Positions 61,960-64,000 of a stretch of DNA of 64,000 nucleotides are shown piece by piece. The notes below the pieces were generated by a model. It searched no databases. It saw only the letters and a program-made list of their open reading frames with translations, and was not told the origin of the DNA. This DNA comes from Rahnella bruchi. Lineage in GTDB: Bacteria; Pseudomonadota; Gammaproteobacteria; Enterobacterales; Enterobacteriaceae. A program made the position numbers and the translations under genes. The stretch lies in assembly GCF_003614975.1 (NCBI RefSeq), contig NZ_QZWI01000003.1, positions 1 to 64,000 of the forward strand. The letters are read 5' to 3'. Each line of letters begins with the position of its first letter. Position 1 is the first letter of the stretch.

Positions 61960-64000
61960 TTATCGCCGGCGGGCGCGGCGGCGAACCGGATCTTTCTTCG
62001 CTGTTTTCAGGATATCAGGGCGTTTCACCGAACCGGGCGCAGGCATTTCGCGATGTTCAATCGGAAACACCGGCAACGCCGCAAGCAGGCGCGAACCGTA
62101 GCTTTTGGTCAGCAGTCGCTTGTCATAAATCACAATTTCGCCGGTACATTCATGACTGCGGATCAGACGCCCGACCTGCTGGATCAGATTGAAAGACGCA
62201 CTCGGTAAACTCTGCACTTCAAACGGGTAGCGTTTCAGCGTTTTCAGCCACTCGCCTTCGGTCAGGATCACCGGGCTGTCGATCGGCGGAAAAGCAATTT
62301 TGTGGATATGCACCTGCGTCAGCAATTCACCTTTCAGATCTAAACCTTCGGCGAACGATTGCAGGCCAATCAGCACGCTGGTGGTGCCTGCGGCTACACG
62401 CTTGCGGTGCTCCTCAACCAGCCGGTAACGGGGCTGATCGCCCTGCACCAGCAGCATCAGACGCAGATCCGGCAGCAGGGAGACAAATTGCTGCAACGCA
62501 CGGTTGCTGGCGAACAGAACCAGCTGGCCGGTGTGTTGCCCTTTTGCCAGCTCGGCGCGGAAGAAATCAGCCATTTCCTGCAAATGGGCCGCTTCATTGG
62601 CCATCACCGGCTCAAGCGTCATTTGCGGGATCACCAGTTTACCCTGCGTGATATGGCTGAACGGCGAATCCAGGCTCACAAAATGGTCGCCGGCTTTTTC
62701 CGTCAGGCCGGTCATTTCCTGCAAACGGGAAAAACTGTTCAGCGAGCGCAGCGTCGCAGAGGTAATCACCACATGCGGCACTTTTCGCCACAGCATTTTT
62801 TCAAGCTGCTCACTCACGCGGATCCCCGCGCAGTGGAACACCAGATGCGTCTGGTTATCGAAATAAGTTCGCGTCACCCATTTGCCGATCGGCGCGTTAG
62901 AGGCTTTTTCCAGCGCCGCCAGCCGCCACAGCTTGCTCATGGTTTCGAGATAGCCCTGCATGCGGCTCATGTGCAAAATCGCCCGGTGCAGACGCATGAT
63001 ATCGTGCTTGCCGGTTTTCTCGCTGAGATCGTTCACCATGTACTCCGCCAGGCTGCGCAGACCATCGGTGAGTTTGAACAGGCGGCTGCACTGCTCGGTC
63101 AGTTCCGGCGGCAATAAGCCCAGCTCGAAACGGTATTCAGCTTCCGGCTCACCCGGTGGTAAATACTGGCTCACTGCCTGTTCAATCGAAAGCAGTAATT
63201 CGCGCATTTCCGCACAGTGATTATGCAGACGCTCGGCGTTGGTCAGCGGCGGCGGATTTTTCGGGGTAAACAGCGCCAGACATTGCTCAATCTGACGTAC
63301 AAAATTATCGAGTTGCAGATTGTTCCACATAGCCGTGATTTCAGCGTCGACTTCCAGCGCGTCGCGCGCCACTTCCGGCAGATGATGTCCTTCGTCGAGC
63401 ACCAGCAGCAGATCTTTCGCCGGTGGCAGCACCGATTCTGATTCCAGCGCCGCCATCACCAGCGCATGGTTAGTCACCACCACGTCGGCACTTTCAATCT
63501 CTTTACGCGCCACAAAATACGGGCATTCGCGAAAATAATGGCAGTTACGGCTCAGGCAATTGGCTTTGTCAGTGCTGATTTTAATCCACAGCGGATCGTC
63601 GATGGTTTTCTGGTAGTGATCGCGTAAACCATCCCACTCGTAGCGTGAAAGCGCGGTTTCCAGCGTTTTACACAGTTTCTGTTCTTCGCCGCTGGAAGGT
63701 GCCAGTTCATCGCCGAGAAATAATCCCAGATCGCCCTGCGCGTTTTCATTGCTCATCGCCGCCAAATTACGGGGACACACGTAACGCCCGCGACCAAAAG
63801 CGCCGGTAAATTTCAAATCAGGAATGATTTTTTTCAGCAGCGGTAAGTCTTTACTGAAGATCTGATCCTGCAACGCCACGTTTGCCGTGCTGACAATCAG
63901 TGGTTTTTCTTCCTCACGGCTGACCGCAATGCCGGGAATAAGATAGGACAGCGTTTTCCCGACGCCGGTTGGCGCTTCGATGGCCAGATGCCGTGCAGAA
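61960..64000 (-). CDS. dinG: ATP-dependent DNA helicase DinG (5' end missing)
   Basis: The frame runs from the stop at 61960 past the right edge of the window, so about 680 codons are present. Walker A is near the edge (APTGVGKTLSYLIP). Iron-sulfur cysteines are in RYVCPRN and NCLSRNCHYFRECPYF. The DEAH-type box is VLDEGHHLPE, and motif VI near the C-terminus reads QQVGRLIRS. DinG is a 5'-to-3' XPD-like helicase of the SOS regulon that resolves R-loops and forked structures. The stop is followed by ybiB. Start and LexA box lie outside the window. Confidence 0.95.
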   Translation of the reverse strand, partial: SARHLAIEAPTGVGKTLSYLIPGIAVSREEEKPLIVSTANVALQDQIFSKDLPLLKKIIPDLKFTGAFGRGRYVCPRNLAAMSNENAQGDLGLFLGDELAPSSGEEQKLCKTLETALSRYEWDGLRDHYQKTIDDPLWIKISTDKANCLSRNCHYFRECPYFVARKEIESADVVVTNHALVMAALESESVLPPAKDLLLVLDEGHHLPEVARDALEVDAEITAMWNNLQLDNFVRQIEQCLALFTPKNPPPLTNAERLHNHCAEMRELLLSIEQAVSQYLPPGEPEAEYRFELGLLPPELTEQCSRLFKLTDGLRSLAEYMVNDLSEKTGKHDIMRLHRAILHMSRMQGYLETMSKLWRLAALEKASNAPIGKWVTRTYFDNQTHLVFHCAGIRVSEQLEKMLWRKVPHVVITSATLRSLNSFSRLQEMTGLTEKAGDHFVSLDSPFSHITQGKLVIPQMTLEPVMANEAAHLQEMADFFRAELAKGQHTGQLVLFASNRALQQFVSLLPDLRLMLLVQGDQPRYRLVEEHRKRVAAGTTSVLIGLQSFAEGLDLKGELLTQVHIHKIAFPPIDSPVILTEGEWLKTLKRYPFEVQSLPSASFNLIQQVGRLIRSHECTGEIVIYDKRLLTKSYGSRLLAALPVFPIEHREMPAPGSVKRPDILKTAKKDPVRRRARRR

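Overview
The window is chromosomal DNA of an enterobacterium. The order ybiT, tsx, ompX, rhtA, dps, ybiI, glnHPQ, ybiO, rlmF, ybiB and dinG matches the E. coli chromosome near 18 min, but the genome carries more accessory genes than E. coli. The closest fit is a Rahnella/Serratia/Ewingella-like member of the Yersiniaceae. That placement is inferred from protein resemblance and mid-50s GC judged by eye, not from a search. No rRNA, tRNA, CRISPR array, insertion sequence or integrase was seen.

Layout. 1-1054: an orphan hcp gene of type VI secretion and a cut-off downstream gene that may encode its cargo. 1302-7198: ybiT, tsx, a RES-Xre toxin-antitoxin module with a palindromic operator, and a pair of DUF606 membrane genes divergent from a LysR regulator. 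7400-14043: elaA and the choline-to-betaine cluster betIBA/betT. 14101-19237: a haloacetate-dehalogenase-like hydrolase, a second LeuC/LeuD pair, a DmlR-like regulator and a membrane-anchored phosphodiesterase-like protein. 19380-25656: eptB, then a CusRS-like two-component system divergent from a three-gene operon for an exported DUF5666 protein, a cytochrome b and a Tat-exported sulfite-oxidase-type molybdoenzyme, with a CusR-type box between them. 25765-30697: ompX, rhtA, an operon of a fasciclin protein with a SigK-like sigma factor and an RskA-like anti-sigma factor, and dps with an OxyR site.

30984-49022 is an ABC-transporter-dependent capsule island inserted between dps and ybiI-glnHPQ. 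A rightward operon (kpsMT and region-2 genes) starts at a JUMPStart/ops element. A leftward operon (kpsFEDCS, a beta-helix protein and a GT4 glycosyltransferase) converges with it at a shared terminator. The central genes are strongly AT-rich, and they encode a TagD-like CDP-glycerol synthase and a TagB/TagF-like glycerophosphotransferase. The predicted product is therefore a teichoic-acid-like, glycerol-phosphate-containing and probably O-acetylated and glycosylated capsule. Two unrelated enzymes of this locus share an unrecognised C-terminal tail of about 46 residues.

49489-64000 returns to the core chromosome: ybiI, glnHPQ with a sigma-54 promoter and NtrC sites, ybiO, a soluble PAS-PAS chemotaxis-type protein, rlmF, a flavin-reductase-like protein, an M3-type peptidase, yjdM/phnA, ybiB and the 3' part of dinG. 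A family of GC-rich REP-like palindromes (six copies) is scattered between genes.

The strongest candidates for undescribed biology are the capsule island with its shared tail domain, the CusRS-like/DUF5666/cytochrome/molybdoenzyme cassette, and the SigK-RskA-fasciclin operon.
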